A stretch of 64,000 nucleotides of DNA from Kocuria sp. cx-455. Its GTDB lineage: Bacteria; Actinomycetota; Actinomycetes; Actinomycetales; Micrococcaceae. Numbering within the stretch: position 1 is the stretch's first letter; the number at the start of each line of letters is the position of its first letter. A program made the position numbers and the translations under genes. The notes below the pieces were generated by a model. It was not told where the DNA came from, searched no databases, and was given only the letters and a program-made list of their open reading frames with translations. Positions 51,961-61,600 of this stretch are shown here, piece by piece. Location: positions 186,001-250,000 of the forward strand of contig NZ_JACXBS010000001.1 in NCBI RefSeq assembly GCF_014698015.1, in the 5' to 3' direction.

Positions 51961-54453
51961 TTACCGCCCGAAGCGCTTCAACCGCAGCGAGTTCAGCACC
52001 ACGAACACGGAGCTGAAGGCCATGGCGGCCCCGGCGATCATGGGGTTCAAGAAGCCCAGCGCGGCCACCGGAATGGCCACCACGTTGTAGGCGAAGGCCC
52101 AGAACAGGTTGGACTTGATGGTCCCCAGGGTCTTCCGGGACAGCTTGAGTGCGGTGGGGATGGCGGTCAGTTCGCTGCGGACCACGGTGATGTCCGAGGC
52201 TTGCATGGCGGCGTCCGTACCGGAGCCCATCGCGATGCCCAGATCGGCCTGGGTGAGTGCGGGAGCGTCATTGACGCCGTCGCCCACCATGGCCACCACG
52301 CGACCCTGCCGCTGCAGGTCGGTCACGGCCTGGACCTTACCGTCCGGGGTGACATCGGAAATGACGTCCTCGGGGGCAAGACCCACCTGCTCGGCCACGG
52401 AACGTGCCACGGCGGAGTGGTCACCGGTCAGCAGGACCGGACGCAGGCCCAGTGCCTTGAGCTGCGCGATCGCCCGGGCGGACTCCTCCTTGATGGTGTC
52501 CTGCATGTCGATCAGGCCGGCCAGGTTGCCGTCCACGGCCACGAGGATGGTGGTGAATCCGTCCGCGCGGGCGTGCCCGAGGGCCTTGCGATCGGTCTCC
52601 GACAACCGGACACCGTTCTTGGCCAGCCACTGCTCCCGACCCACCACCACGGAGCGGGATTGCATGCCGTCCGCGACATATGCTTTCACGCCGCCGCCGG
52701 GGGCGGACTCGAAGCGGGCCACTTGGAAGCGCTGCGATGAGGCATCCGCAATTGCTCGGGCGATCGGATGTTCGGAGTAATCCTCCACCGCCGCGGCGAA
52801 GTCCAGCACCTGGTCCTTGGACCACTGGGACACCGAGTTCACGGCCGTCACGGCCAGCTCACCGCGGGTCACGGTGCCGGTCTTGTCCAGCAGGATGGTG
52901 TCCACGTTGCGGGAATCCTCGAGCACCTCCGCGGAGGTGATCAGAATTCCCATTTGAGCGCCGCGGCCCGTGCCGGTCAGCAGGGCGGTGGGGGTCGCCA
53001 GACCCAGGGCGCACGGGCACGCGATCACCAGCACGGACACCGCAGCCACGAAGGCTTGATCCACGTTGCCGGTCACAAGCAGCCAGATCACCAGGGTCAA
53101 CAGCGCGATACCGATGACCACGGGGACGAACACGGCCGAAATCCGGTCCGCCAACCGGGCCACGGGGGCCTTGGTCGCCTGAGCGCGAGCCACGGTGCGA
53201 CCCATGGACGCGAGGACGGTGTCCGCCCCAACACGGGTGGCTTCCGCGAGCAGCCGCCCGGTGGTGTTCACGGTGGCGCCGGTGAGCTCGTCACCCGGTC
53301 CGACCTCCACGGGCAGGGATTCCCCGGTCAGCATGGCCGCGTCCACGGCGGATTGGCCGGTCACCACCACGGAGTCCGTGGCGATTTTCTCGCCCGGACG
53401 CACCACGAATCGATCACCCACCGTGAGCTGTTCCACGGGGACGGATCGTTCGGTTCCGTCCTTGGTGAGCACGGTCGCCTGCTGCGCACCGAGGTTCAGC
53501 AGAGCCTTGAGCGCCTCACCGGAGCGAGCCTTCGCGCGGGCCTCGAGCCAGCGCCCGAGCAGCAGGAACGTGGTGATGATGGCGGCGGATTCGAAGTACA
53601 GCTGGTGGCTGGACATGTCCATGGCCTGGCCGGGGTGCGCGTGCGCGGTCATCCCCGGGTCCACGAGCAGGTGCCACAGCGAGAACAGGTAGGCGGCGGC
53701 CACGCCCATCGACACCAACGTGTCCATGGTGGAGGACAAATGCCGTGCATTGATGGCGGTAGCCTTGTGGAACGGCCACGCACTCCACGTCACGACCGGC
53801 AGGGTCAGTGCCGCGGCGACCCAGCCCCAGTGCGGGAACTGCGCGCCCGGAATCATCGACATGATGAACACGGGCACGGAGAGGATCGCGGCCACGATCA
53901 GCCGGACCCCCAGGTCTCGGCGGCGCTGGTCCGCCGGGGACAGATCGGCGGCGGGGTCCGTGGAGTCGGTGTTATGTTCCAGCTCCTGTTCCGCAGATGC
54001 CGACCGCTCCACTCGCGCGCCCTCCCCATCAGGGGTTCCGGCGGTCTTGGGAGAGCCGGAGGCCTCGGGTGTCTCGGATGGCGTCGCGGGTGCCGGGTCC
54101 GCCGGTGCAGTGCGGTCGCCGCGGTCGGAACGTGAGGCAGCGGCGTCGTCGGCGGTTGCGGGAGACTCGTCGCGATCCGAGGAACGGGACCCGCCCGTGA
54201 TTTCCGCGCCGTAACCGGCCTTCTTGATGGTCTCGACGATCTGGTTGTCCGAGATGCTGTCCGGAACTTTCACGGACGCGGATTCGAGGGCCAGGTTGAC
54301 CGCGGGATCCACGCCATCGATCTTGCGCAGCTTGCGCTCGATGCGACCCACGCACGAGGCACAGGTCATCCCGCTGATCTGAAGATCCAGCTCACGCAGC
54401 GGCCCGTGAATCTGAGTGTCCGTGACGGGGGATTGAGTGGATTGATTAGACAA
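51961..54453 (-). CDS. copA: Copper-translocating P1B-type ATPase
   Basis: 830 residues. One N-terminal metal-binding domain (C31/C34 in GMTCASC) is followed by an unusually long disordered acidic, Pro/Ser-rich linker (about 80-180). Eight membrane helices carry the transport motif C479-P-C481 ([15 protein letters not shown]). The phosphorylated aspartate is D523 in LLDKTGT. HPIARAI and [10 protein letters not shown] complete the P-type signature. It exports Cu(I). The TTG start at 54453 lies inside the copZ 3' end (8-base overlap), indicating translational coupling. A strong terminator follows. Confidence 0.94.
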   Translation of the reverse strand: MSNQSTQSPVTDTQIHGPLRELDLQISGMTCASCVGRIERKLRKIDGVDPAVNLALESASVKVPDSISDNQIVETIKKAGYGAEITGGSRSSDRDESPATADDAAASRSDRGDRTAPADPAPATPSETPEASGSPKTAGTPDGEGARVERSASAEQELEHNTDSTDPAADLSPADQRRRDLGVRLIVAAILSVPVFIMSMIPGAQFPHWGWVAAALTLPVVTWSAWPFHKATAINARHLSSTMDTLVSMGVAAAYLFSLWHLLVDPGMTAHAHPGQAMDMSSHQLYFESAAIITTFLLLGRWLEARAKARSGEALKALLNLGAQQATVLTKDGTERSVPVEQLTVGDRFVVRPGEKIATDSVVVTGQSAVDAAMLTGESLPVEVGPGDELTGATVNTTGRLLAEATRVGADTVLASMGRTVARAQATKAPVARLADRISAVFVPVVIGIALLTLVIWLLVTGNVDQAFVAAVSVLVIACPCALGLATPTALLTGTGRGAQMGILITSAEVLEDSRNVDTILLDKTGTVTRGELAVTAVNSVSQWSKDQVLDFAAAVEDYSEHPIARAIADASSQRFQVARFESAPGGGVKAYVADGMQSRSVVVGREQWLAKNGVRLSETDRKALGHARADGFTTILVAVDGNLAGLIDMQDTIKEESARAIAQLKALGLRPVLLTGDHSAVARSVAEQVGLAPEDVISDVTPDGKVQAVTDLQRQGRVVAMVGDGVNDAPALTQADLGIAMGSGTDAAMQASDITVVRSELTAIPTALKLSRKTLGTIKSNLFWAFAYNVVAIPVAALGFLNPMIAGAAMAFSSVFVVLNSLRLKRFGR

Positions 54454-54655
54454 TGGTGTAACCAGCTTCTTCGACGGCCGCGGCAGTCTCTTCTGAGCTC
54501 AGCTCGCGGGTGCTTTCAATGGTCACGGGCGATACCCCGCCGGCGTTGAGATCCACGGAAACGGACTGCACACCGGGGACCTCGGCGAGCTCTTCCTTGA
54601 CGGAGGACACGCAGTGGCCGCAGGTCATGCCGGAGACGGTAATGGTGGTGATCAT
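54446..54655 (-). CDS. copZ: Copper chaperone CopZ (HMA domain)
   Basis: 69 residues, a single heavy-metal-associated fold. The Cu(I) site is C12/C15 in [11 protein letters not shown]. It would deliver copper to the metal-binding domain of the ATPase encoded next. The gene lies 29 bp after csoR and overlaps copA. Confidence 0.93.
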   Translation of the reverse strand: MITTITVSGMTCGHCVSSVKEELAEVPGVQSVSVDLNAGGVSPVTIESTRELSSEETAAAVEEAGYTIV

Positions 54656-54684
54656 GGGGAGACTCCTTGGTTCTCGGGGGTGGG

Positions 54685-55002
54685 TCAGCTTTTCACCAGG
54701 CGGGCGATGGCGGCGTTCGCCTCCGCGAGCTTGGTATCCAGCTCGGTAGTGTCACCGGTGTCATGGGCGTGTTCCACCGCGTGGCGCACGCAATGACCCA
54801 GGTGTTCCTCCATCAGCCCCAGGCTCACTGACTTCAGGGCCGACTGGATGGCAGAAATTTGGGTGAGCACGTCAATGCAGTAGGTGTCCTCGTCGATCAT
54901 GCGTTGGATCCCGCGCACCTGCCCCTCGATCCGCTTGAGGCGACGGCCGTACGCGGCCTTGTCCTGGGTGTACCCGCGGGTCACGGGCTGCTCGGTGCTC
55001 AT
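54685..55002 (-). CDS. csoR: Copper-sensing repressor CsoR
   Basis: 105 residues, all-helical CsoR/RcnR family. The Cu(I) ligands C42, H67 and C71 have the spacing seen in Mycobacterium CsoR (C36/H61/C65). RRLKRIEGQVRGIQRMI is the DNA-binding helix region. Copper binding releases it from DNA. First gene of csoR-copZ-copA, with a CsoR-type palindrome 9 bp upstream of its start. Confidence 0.94.
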   Translation of the reverse strand: MSTEQPVTRGYTQDKAAYGRRLKRIEGQVRGIQRMIDEDTYCIDVLTQISAIQSALKSVSLGLMEEHLGHCVRHAVEHAHDTGDTTELDTKLAEANAAIARLVKS

Positions 55003-55010
55003 GATGCCAA

Positions 55011-55033
55011 TTTATACCCTAGGGGGGTATAAA
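55011..55033. promoter_or_regulatory. CsoR operator overlapping the csoR promoter
   Basis: TTTATACCC-TAGGG-GGGTATAAA is a perfect 9-bp inverted repeat of the G-tract CsoR type. On the minus strand TATAAAT could act as the -10 element, so the operator and core promoter coincide and the mRNA leader is very short. Confidence 0.85.
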
Positions 55034-55115
55034 TCAAGGGGGTCGACGACGCCCGCCATCGGCACCGCTGGTCGGGCGTGAACGCGCCACCCCGCGAGTA
55101 TGAAATTCTGGACCC

Positions 55116-57110
55116 ATGGCTTCATGGATCGAGGATTACGCGCTGCTGTCCAACATGCGCAGCGGCCCGCTGGTGTCCCGCACGGGTTCCGTCGATTGGT
55201 GGTGCGCACCCCGCTTTGATTCCCCGGCGATGTTCGCCTCTCTGCTGGGCGGGCCCGATCACGGGCGGTGGCTGCTGGCGCCGGCGTGCGCGGTGGACGA
55301 GAACAGCGAGGTGGTACTCGACCGCGCAGGGGTTACGGCCGTTGAACGTTTCTACGCGGAGAACACCTTTGTGCTGCACACCGTGTGGACCACCGAGACC
55401 GGAACCGTCCGCGTCACGGACTTCATGCCGCTGTCCTCCCGCACCGCGCTGATCCGCCGGGTCGAAGGCCTCACCGGCGAGGTGGAGATCTTTCAGGACG
55501 TGCGTCTGCGCTTCAACTTCGGCGCGTCGGTGCCGTGGCTGAGCCGTTTCGACGTGGCGGAAAGCGATACGTCCGGCGAGCACACGGAAGGTGTGCTGGT
55601 GGGTATGGCCGGCCCGAACGCCGTCGTCTTCCGCGGCGATCCCTTGCCCGAAGCGGACGAGGACCGTTCCAAGCGCCGGCACACCGGCACGTTCACCGTG
55701 GCCGCAGGTCAAATCAAGGACTTCTCGCTCACGTGGTTCCCGTCCCACAGCACGCCACCGGAAGCCGTGGACGTCAACGAGACGCTCACCGCCACGATCA
55801 ATCTGTGGCAGGAATGGTCCGGACTCTACGATCCCGCGGCCACCGAAGCCAAGCTCGCGGAACGGGAGGACGCCCGGCGCGCGCCCACGCCCGCCGAGCG
55901 GGCCGCGGAACTGACCGTCACCCAGGATGCCCGTGAGGACATCATCCGCCGCAGCCTACTGGTGGTGCGCGGGTTGATGCACCAGGCCACCGGCGGTCTG
56001 ATCGCCTCGGACACCACCTCCCTGCCCGAGGTGCTGGGCGGGGACCGCACCTGGGACCACCGCTTGTCGTGGCCGCGCGACGCCGCATTCGCCCTGGAAA
56101 TCATGCTCGACCACGGCCACGACCGTGAGGCCGCCCAGCTGCGCAACTGGTTACTGCGCGCGGTTGCCGGGGACGTGGACCACCCCTCCAACGTCTACGG
56201 CCTGGACGGTTCCGTGGTGGGTCGCGAACGGCTCGTGGACCTGCCCGGTTACGAGCGCGCTCGGCCAGTGCGCGAGGGCAACACCGCCGGTTCGCAGTAC
56301 CAGGCGGACGTGGCCGGTCACGTGCTGGTCGTCTTCGAACGCCTCCGACGCCGCGGCGTCCAGGAGGATCACCTGTCCTGGCCGTTGCAGCAGGGGCTGC
56401 TGCGCGCCGTGGTGGCCAACTACGAGGACAAGGACCAGGGCGTGTGGGAGATGCGCGGTGAGCCCCAGTACTACACCTATACCCGCGTGATGATGTGGGC
56501 CGCGCTGCAGGCCGGGGTGGATGCCGTGCGCATCCACGGGCTGCCCGGAGACGTGGAGACCTGGGAAGAACACCGTGATCAACTGGCCCATGAGATCTGG
56601 ACCAACGGCTATGACCCCGAGGTCGGTTCCTTCGTGCAGTACTACGGTTCCACCGCCGTGGACTCCTCGCTGTTGCAACTGTCCAAGGTTGGTTTCGTCG
56701 CGTATGACGATGAGCGCATGGTGGCCACGGTCGCCCGCATCCAGAGGGAACTCACCGACCGTTCCGGGCTGCTGCACCGCTACCGCAACCTCCCGCAGCT
56801 CACCGACCTGGACGATGCCGAGGCGTTCGCATCCTCGATCGGCCAGGACGGTTTCGCCGGCCAGGCGGCGCCGTCGGTGTCCGCAACGTTGCAGTTGGCG
56901 GATCAGCTGGCGCGGTGCGATCGCGTTGCGGAGGCCGTGAAACTGCTGGACACCGTGCTCGCAACGGCCAACGAGCTGGGCCTGTTGTCCACCACGTATT
57001 CGACATCCGAACGCAGGGCCACGGGCAACTTCCCGCAGTCCGAATCGCATTTGAACCTCATTCGTGTGCTGGACACCTTGAAGGTCGTGCAGGGCGGGGG
57101 TTCCGCGTAA
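55116..57110 (+). CDS. Glycoside hydrolase family 15 protein with altered catalytic base
   Basis: 664 residues, normal length for bacterial GH15 (glucoamylase/trehalase-like). The N-terminal beta-sandwich begins WIEDYALLSNMRSGPLVSR and contains SVDWWCAPRFDSP. The (alpha/alpha)6 barrel has TWDHRLSWPRDAAFALE and the general acid E445 in GVWEMRGEPQ. At the usual second catalytic motif (DGL.G[DE]EG[TA]F) this protein reads DGFAGQAAPSVSATL, so alanine (A584) replaces the base glutamate. The late GNFPQSESHLNLI motif is kept. It may be inactive, use another base or be a phosphorylase-like variant. Confidence 0.83.
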   Translation: MASWIEDYALLSNMRSGPLVSRTGSVDWWCAPRFDSPAMFASLLGGPDHGRWLLAPACAVDENSEVVLDRAGVTAVERFYAENTFVLHTVWTTETGTVRVTDFMPLSSRTALIRRVEGLTGEVEIFQDVRLRFNFGASVPWLSRFDVAESDTSGEHTEGVLVGMAGPNAVVFRGDPLPEADEDRSKRRHTGTFTVAAGQIKDFSLTWFPSHSTPPEAVDVNETLTATINLWQEWSGLYDPAATEAKLAEREDARRAPTPAERAAELTVTQDAREDIIRRSLLVVRGLMHQATGGLIASDTTSLPEVLGGDRTWDHRLSWPRDAAFALEIMLDHGHDREAAQLRNWLLRAVAGDVDHPSNVYGLDGSVVGRERLVDLPGYERARPVREGNTAGSQYQADVAGHVLVVFERLRRRGVQEDHLSWPLQQGLLRAVVANYEDKDQGVWEMRGEPQYYTYTRVMMWAALQAGVDAVRIHGLPGDVETWEEHRDQLAHEIWTNGYDPEVGSFVQYYGSTAVDSSLLQLSKVGFVAYDDERMVATVARIQRELTDRSGLLHRYRNLPQLTDLDDAEAFASSIGQDGFAGQAAPSVSATLQLADQLARCDRVAEAVKLLDTVLATANELGLLSTTYSTSERRATGNFPQSESHLNLIRVLDTLKVVQGGGSA

Positions 57111-57112
57111 TC

Positions 57113-57841
57113 GTGAATGGTTCTTCTTCGGTCACGGTGGGCTCGGAGTCGGTCATCCCCTGGCGTTCCTCGCCCGCCGTGCGCGTGGGATTGTCGCTGG
57201 GCATCGCCACGGGGTTGTACGGCATTTCGTTCGGTGCGCTCTCGATCGCCGCGGGGCTCACGTTCTGGCAAACGCAGGCGCTGTCCGCGTTGATGTTCAC
57301 GGGCGGGTCCCAGTTCGCGTTCATCGGGGTGCTCTCCGGCGGCGGAACGGGCGCGGCGGCCCTGGGTGCGGCGTCGCTGTTGGGTGTGCGCAACACGGTG
57401 TACGGCATGACCATGAATGCGCTGCTGCGCCCGCGGTCGTGGCGCAAGGCGGTGGCCGCCCAGGTCACCATCGATGAATCCAATGCCGCGGCCTCCGCTC
57501 AGCCCACCGGTGTGGAGCGCAAGCGCGGTTTCTGGGTGGCCGGGGTCAGTGTGTTCCTGCTGTGGAATCTGTTCACGGCAGTCGGCGCTCTCCTGGGAGA
57601 CGCCGTGGGGGATCCCGGTCAGTGGGGTCTCGACGGCGCCGCCGTGGCCGCCTTCCTGGGGCTGCTCTGGCCGCGGTTACGCGACCGCGAACCGCTGGCC
57701 GTCGCCGTGGTGTGCGGGGTGGTCACCGCCATCAGCATTCCGCTGGTCCCGTCGGGCATCCCGGTGCTGGTCGCCGCGGTGGTCGCGTTGGCCTGGGGTC
57801 TGGTGGGCGCGCGATCGGCACGAAAGACGGTGCGCTCATGA
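57113..57841 (+). CDS. azlC: AzlC-type branched-chain amino acid exporter large subunit
   Basis: 242 residues from GTG 57113, two bases after the GH15 stop, though without a strong ribosome site. The signature is AVRVGLSLGIATGLYGISFGALSIAAGL, then FTGGSQFAFIGVL and GVRNTVYGM. It pairs with the small AzlD protein to export branched-chain amino acids or analogues. It overlaps azlD by ATGA. Confidence 0.86.
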   Translation: MNGSSSVTVGSESVIPWRSSPAVRVGLSLGIATGLYGISFGALSIAAGLTFWQTQALSALMFTGGSQFAFIGVLSGGGTGAAALGAASLLGVRNTVYGMTMNALLRPRSWRKAVAAQVTIDESNAAASAQPTGVERKRGFWVAGVSVFLLWNLFTAVGALLGDAVGDPGQWGLDGAAVAAFLGLLWPRLRDREPLAVAVVCGVVTAISIPLVPSGIPVLVAAVVALAWGLVGARSARKTVRS

Positions 57842-58143
57842 GCATGTGGTTCTGGGTACTCGCCGCCGCCGCCATCGCCTACGTCTCCAAGCTCGTGGGG
57901 TATTTGGTTCCCGACGCCGTTCTGGACCACCCGCTCGTGCCTCGCCTGGCCGGGTTGGTCACCGCGGGTCTGCTCGCGGCACTCGTGGTCATGAACACGT
58001 TCGCGTCCGGCACGGAGCTGGTCCTGGACGCCCGGGTGGGTGCGCTCGTGGTGGCCGGTGTGGCCCTGTGGTTACGGGCTCCCTTCCTTGCGGTGGTGAT
58101 TCTCGGCGCCCTGACCGCAGCACTGCTGCGGTGGGCCGGTTGA
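57838..58143 (+). CDS. azlD: AzlD small subunit
   Basis: 101 residues with three to four helices (WFWVLAAAAIAYVSKLVGYLV, LAGLVTAGLLAALVVMNTF, and the LRAPFLAVVILGALTAALLRW end). This is the standard AzlD size and pattern, and the ATG overlaps the azlC stop. The stop codon coincides with the left edge of a 23-bp direct repeat, so an insertion has landed exactly at the end of this gene. Confidence 0.82.
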   Translation: MSMWFWVLAAAAIAYVSKLVGYLVPDAVLDHPLVPRLAGLVTAGLLAALVVMNTFASGTELVLDARVGALVVAGVALWLRAPFLAVVILGALTAALLRWAG

Positions 58144-58165
58144 GCGGTGTGAGCGGCGGCGTCAT
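58143..58165 (+). repeat. 23-bp direct repeat, left copy
   Basis: This 23-base sequence (starting AGCGGTGTGAGCGG) is repeated exactly at 58481-58503. The two copies bracket 315 bp. Confidence 0.8.
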
Positions 58166-58480
58166 TGGAGTCATTCTCAGGCCAGTATGCAGATCTCAGA
58201 CACGTTGGAGCCCCCTTCGGAGGCGGTGTATGGCTTCACTATGACTCATAGATCAATGCTGGCGTAAGAGTGCCTCAGATCCACCGGCCAACCCATTTTC
58301 CGCTCGGGTCGTGGGGCTCCAGCTTCTGGTTCCGCGCGTGAGCGTTCCGCTTAGCAAATGCCGGGGGAGCGTGGTGTGAGGAAAATGCCGGAAGAAGTTT
58401 GAGGGGAGGTAAATGTCTAGATCCGCGCGGATCCAGGCATTTACCTCCCCTCACGCCGCGGAGCGACAGCTTCCTCCCAT
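58166..58480. mobile_element. 315-bp non-coding insert flanked by 23-bp direct repeats
   Basis: The 499-bp gap between azlD and putA holds this segment. It has no convincing gene; a 26-codon frame at 58187-58267 is too short to support. Its last 106 bp are the third inverted-repeat element, which ends exactly where the right direct repeat begins. Direct repeats at both edges suggest insertion with target duplication, or a recombination product. No transposase is present, so mobility would need help in trans. Confidence 0.5.
58375..58480. repeat. 106-bp inverted-repeat element, copy 3 (divergent)
   Basis: It starts TGTGAGGAAAATGC and ends CTTCCTCCCAT; its arms match each other at 12 of 16 positions. 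The interior aligns to copy 2 after one gap (GAAGT.T, AAA.GTC, GCAT.T, CCTCCCCT). It contains a perfect 15-bp stem (58401-58415 with 58438-58452) and a central palindrome GATCCGCGCGGATC (58420-58433). Confidence 0.65.
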
Positions 58481-58503
58481 AGCGGTGTGAGCGGCGGCGT
58501 CAT
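58481..58503 (+). repeat. 23-bp direct repeat, right copy
   Basis: Exact copy of 58143-58165, starting directly after the 106-bp element and 140 bp before the putA start. Confidence 0.8.
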
Positions 58504-58642
58504 CCCGTGCTCCCGACTACTCATCAGGGCGCTGAACACGTTAGCGTTGACGGACCAGCCACGCAGGGCCCGGATCACCTCGGCTGGTGGCCGAGGGAAT
58601 GCCTCGGTATCTCAGCCGGGCCGAGATTCTGGAGGTGCTGCG

Positions 58643-61600
58643 ATGACCAGCAACATCACCGCTGTGACCGATCCCCGCGAACTCGCGGATGCATCCGTGG
58701 ACCTGGTACGCCAGTGGCTGGGCCGGGCCAAGGACAACAAGAAACGTAGTTCTCAGAAGAACCCCGCCGAAGATCGTCTGGCCACCGTGTTACAGGATCC
58801 GCACGGACTGGAGTTCACCGTGGGTTTCGTGGACCGTGTGATCCGCACGGAAGACACCAAGGCCGCGGCCAAGGCACTGCAGGACATTGCCAAGCTGACC
58901 CCGGAGTCCATGTCCGCGGTGGACCGCGCCCAGATCAAGGCCGGTACCGCGCTCTCGGACAAGCTCCCATCCATTGTGGTTCCGGCCGCGCGTACCCGCC
59001 TGCGCCAAATGGTGGGACACATGGTGGTGGATGCCCGCCCGGGCCCCTTCGGTAAGTCCGTGAAAACCATGAAGGAGCAGGGCCACCGCCTCAACATCAA
59101 CCTGTTGGGTGAAGAGGTGCTCGGTGAGCAGGAAGCCGAGAAGCACCTGCAGGACGCCAAGGACCTGCTGCACCGCCCGGATGTGGACTACGTCTCCCTC
59201 AAGGTCTCCTCCGTGGTGCCGCAGCTGTCCCACTGGGGCTTCGACCGCACCGCGGATCGCGTGGTCGAGCGGTTACTGCCGCTCTACGAGGCCGCCGCGT
59301 CCAAGGAGGCCGGCACCATGTTCATCAACCTGGACATGGAGATCTACTCGGATCTGGAACTGACCATGGAGGTCTTCCGGCGTCTGCTCGACAAGCCGCA
59401 GCTGAAGAACTTAGAAGCCGGCATCGTGGTGCAGGCCTACCTCCCGGACGCCCTGGGCGCCGTGAAGCGCCTCTCCGAGTGGTCCGCCGAGCGCGTGTCC
59501 CACGGCGGCGCGCAGATCAAGGTTCGCCTGGTCAAGGGTGCCAACCTGGCGCTGGAACGCGTGGACGCCGAGATGCACGGCTGGCCCATTGCCACCATGC
59601 CCTCCAAACAGGCCACGGACACCAACTACAAGCGCGTGCTGAGTTGGCTGTTCACCCCGGAGCGCATGAGCGGGCTGGCCATGGGCGTGGCCGGACACAA
59701 CTTGTTCGACATCGCCTTCGCCCACCTGCTCGCCGAGCAGCGCGGGGTGACCGATCGCATCGAGTTCGAAATGCTCCAGGGCATGGCCACGGAACAGAGC
59801 GAGGCCGTCTCCACGGACGTGGGTCAGTTGTTGCTCTACGTTCCAGCGGTCCGCCCCACCGAGTTCGACGTGGCCGTGTCCTACCTGGTGCGCCGCCTCG
59901 AGGAGAACTCCGCGAGCGAGAACTTCATGTCCGGGATCTTCGACCTCTCCCCGGACAACCGCATCTTCCGGCGTGAAGAGAGCCGTTTCCGCGCCGCCCT
60001 GGGGGATCTGGAAGCCGAGCCGGAGGTCATTCCACCCTCCCGCACGCAGGACCGCTCGCGGGAGACCGTGGGGGAAGAGCCCACTCAGCCCCTGGATGAG
60101 CCGTTCATGAACGAGCCGGACACGGACATCTCCACCCGTGCGAATCAGGCGTGGGCCGAGAAGATCGCCGCTCGCATCGCGGACAGGGAATGGTTCGAGA
60201 ACCTGCCCGTTCCGGAGGCGCTCGCGGGCCTCGAGGACGACTCGAGCGGGGCCGTCGAAGCCGTGAACGACGTCGTGGCGCGGGCCATGGCTGCCGGCAA
60301 GACCTGGGCGGCCACTCCCGCCCGCGAACGCGCCGAAATCCTTAACCGCGCCGGCGACATCCTCGCTGCTCGCCGCGGTCACCTCCTGGCCGTTGCCGGT
60401 GCCGAGACCGGCAAGGTGCTCGAACAGGGCGACCCGGAAATTTCGGAGGCCGTGGACTTCTGCCGCTACTACGCGCGCCGCGCCCTGGAGCTGGAATTCG
60501 TGGACGGCGGTCAGTTCATCCCGCACCACGTGACCGTGGTGACCCCGCCGTGGAACTTCCCGATCGCGATTCCCACCGGCACCACCGTGGCGCCGCTGGT
60601 CACCGGTTCGGCCGTGATCCACAAGCCGTCCCCGGAGACCCGTCGCTGCTCGGCGGCCATTTGCGAGGCCCTGTGGGAGGCCGGTGTGCCGCGCGACGTG
60701 CTGCAACTGGTGGACGCCGTGGAGGGTGATGCCGGTAAGGCACTCATCTCCCATCCGGACGTTGAGCGCGTGGTGTTGACCGGTGCGTACGAGACGGCTC
60801 AGCTCTTCGCCAACTGGTTCCCTGAGCGCCCGCTCACCGCGGAGACCTCCGGTAAGAACTCCTTGGTGATCACCCCCAGCTCGGACCGTGACCAGGCCGT
60901 GTGGGATCTGGTGGCCAGCGCGTTCGGTCACGCGGGCCAGAAGTGCTCGGCGGCTTCGCTGGGCATCCTGGTCGGTCCTGTGGCGACCTCCGACCGGTTC
61001 CGCCGCCAGCTCATCGACGCCGCGTCCTCCATGGTGGTCGCGTGGCCCGATAACCTTCAGGCGTCCGTGGGGCCCACCGTGGAGAAGCCCCAGGGCAAGC
61101 TGCTCAAGGCGCTCACGGAGCTCGAGCCCGGCGAGGAATGGCTGATCGAGCCCGAGCAGCTGGACGATTCCGGCAAGCTGTGGCGTCCAGGTATCCGCGC
61201 GGGCGTGAAGCCCGGTTCGTTCTTCCACCTGACCGAGTGCTTCGGCCCGGTGCTGGGCCTGATGCGCGCGGACGACCTGGACCACGCGCTGGAACTGCAG
61301 AACGCCGTGGACTACGGCCTGACCGCCGGCCTCCATTCCCTGGACGCGGACGAGATCCTGCACTGGGTGGATCGGGTTCAGGCGGGCAACCTGTACGTGA
61401 ACCGCGGCATCACCGGTGCGATCGTGCAGCGTCAGCCCTTCGGCGGCTGGAAGCGTTCCTCCGTGGGACTGGGCGCCAAGGCCGGTGGTCCCAATTACCT
61501 GGCGTCACTGGGTCGCTGGTGCCGCGAAGGTTTCACCTCCTCGAGCTCGGACCGCGGTGCCGCCGGCGCCTGGGTTCTCGAGCCCCGCGTGCACCGTGGG

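Noticed and set aside
52768-54135. 455-codon plus-strand frame opposite copA
   Set aside because: Opposite a complete P-type ATPase with all motifs; His/Gly/Arg-rich product and no start site.
58187-58267. 26-codon frame inside the 315-bp insert, starting ATG and ending TAA
   Set aside because: Too short, without a ribosome site or recognisable homology; it could be a transposase-end fragment, but that cannot be supported from the sequence.
58487-58642. N-terminal extension of PutA
   Set aside because: The extension overlaps the 23-bp repeat, is not conserved-looking, and ATG 58643 has a good GGAGG site.
59411-61363. 650-codon open frame on the minus strand inside putA
   Set aside because: It lies opposite a complete PutA, has Arg/His/Gly-rich low-complexity translation and no ribosome site. 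Long antisense frames are expected in high-GC genes with strong third-position bias.
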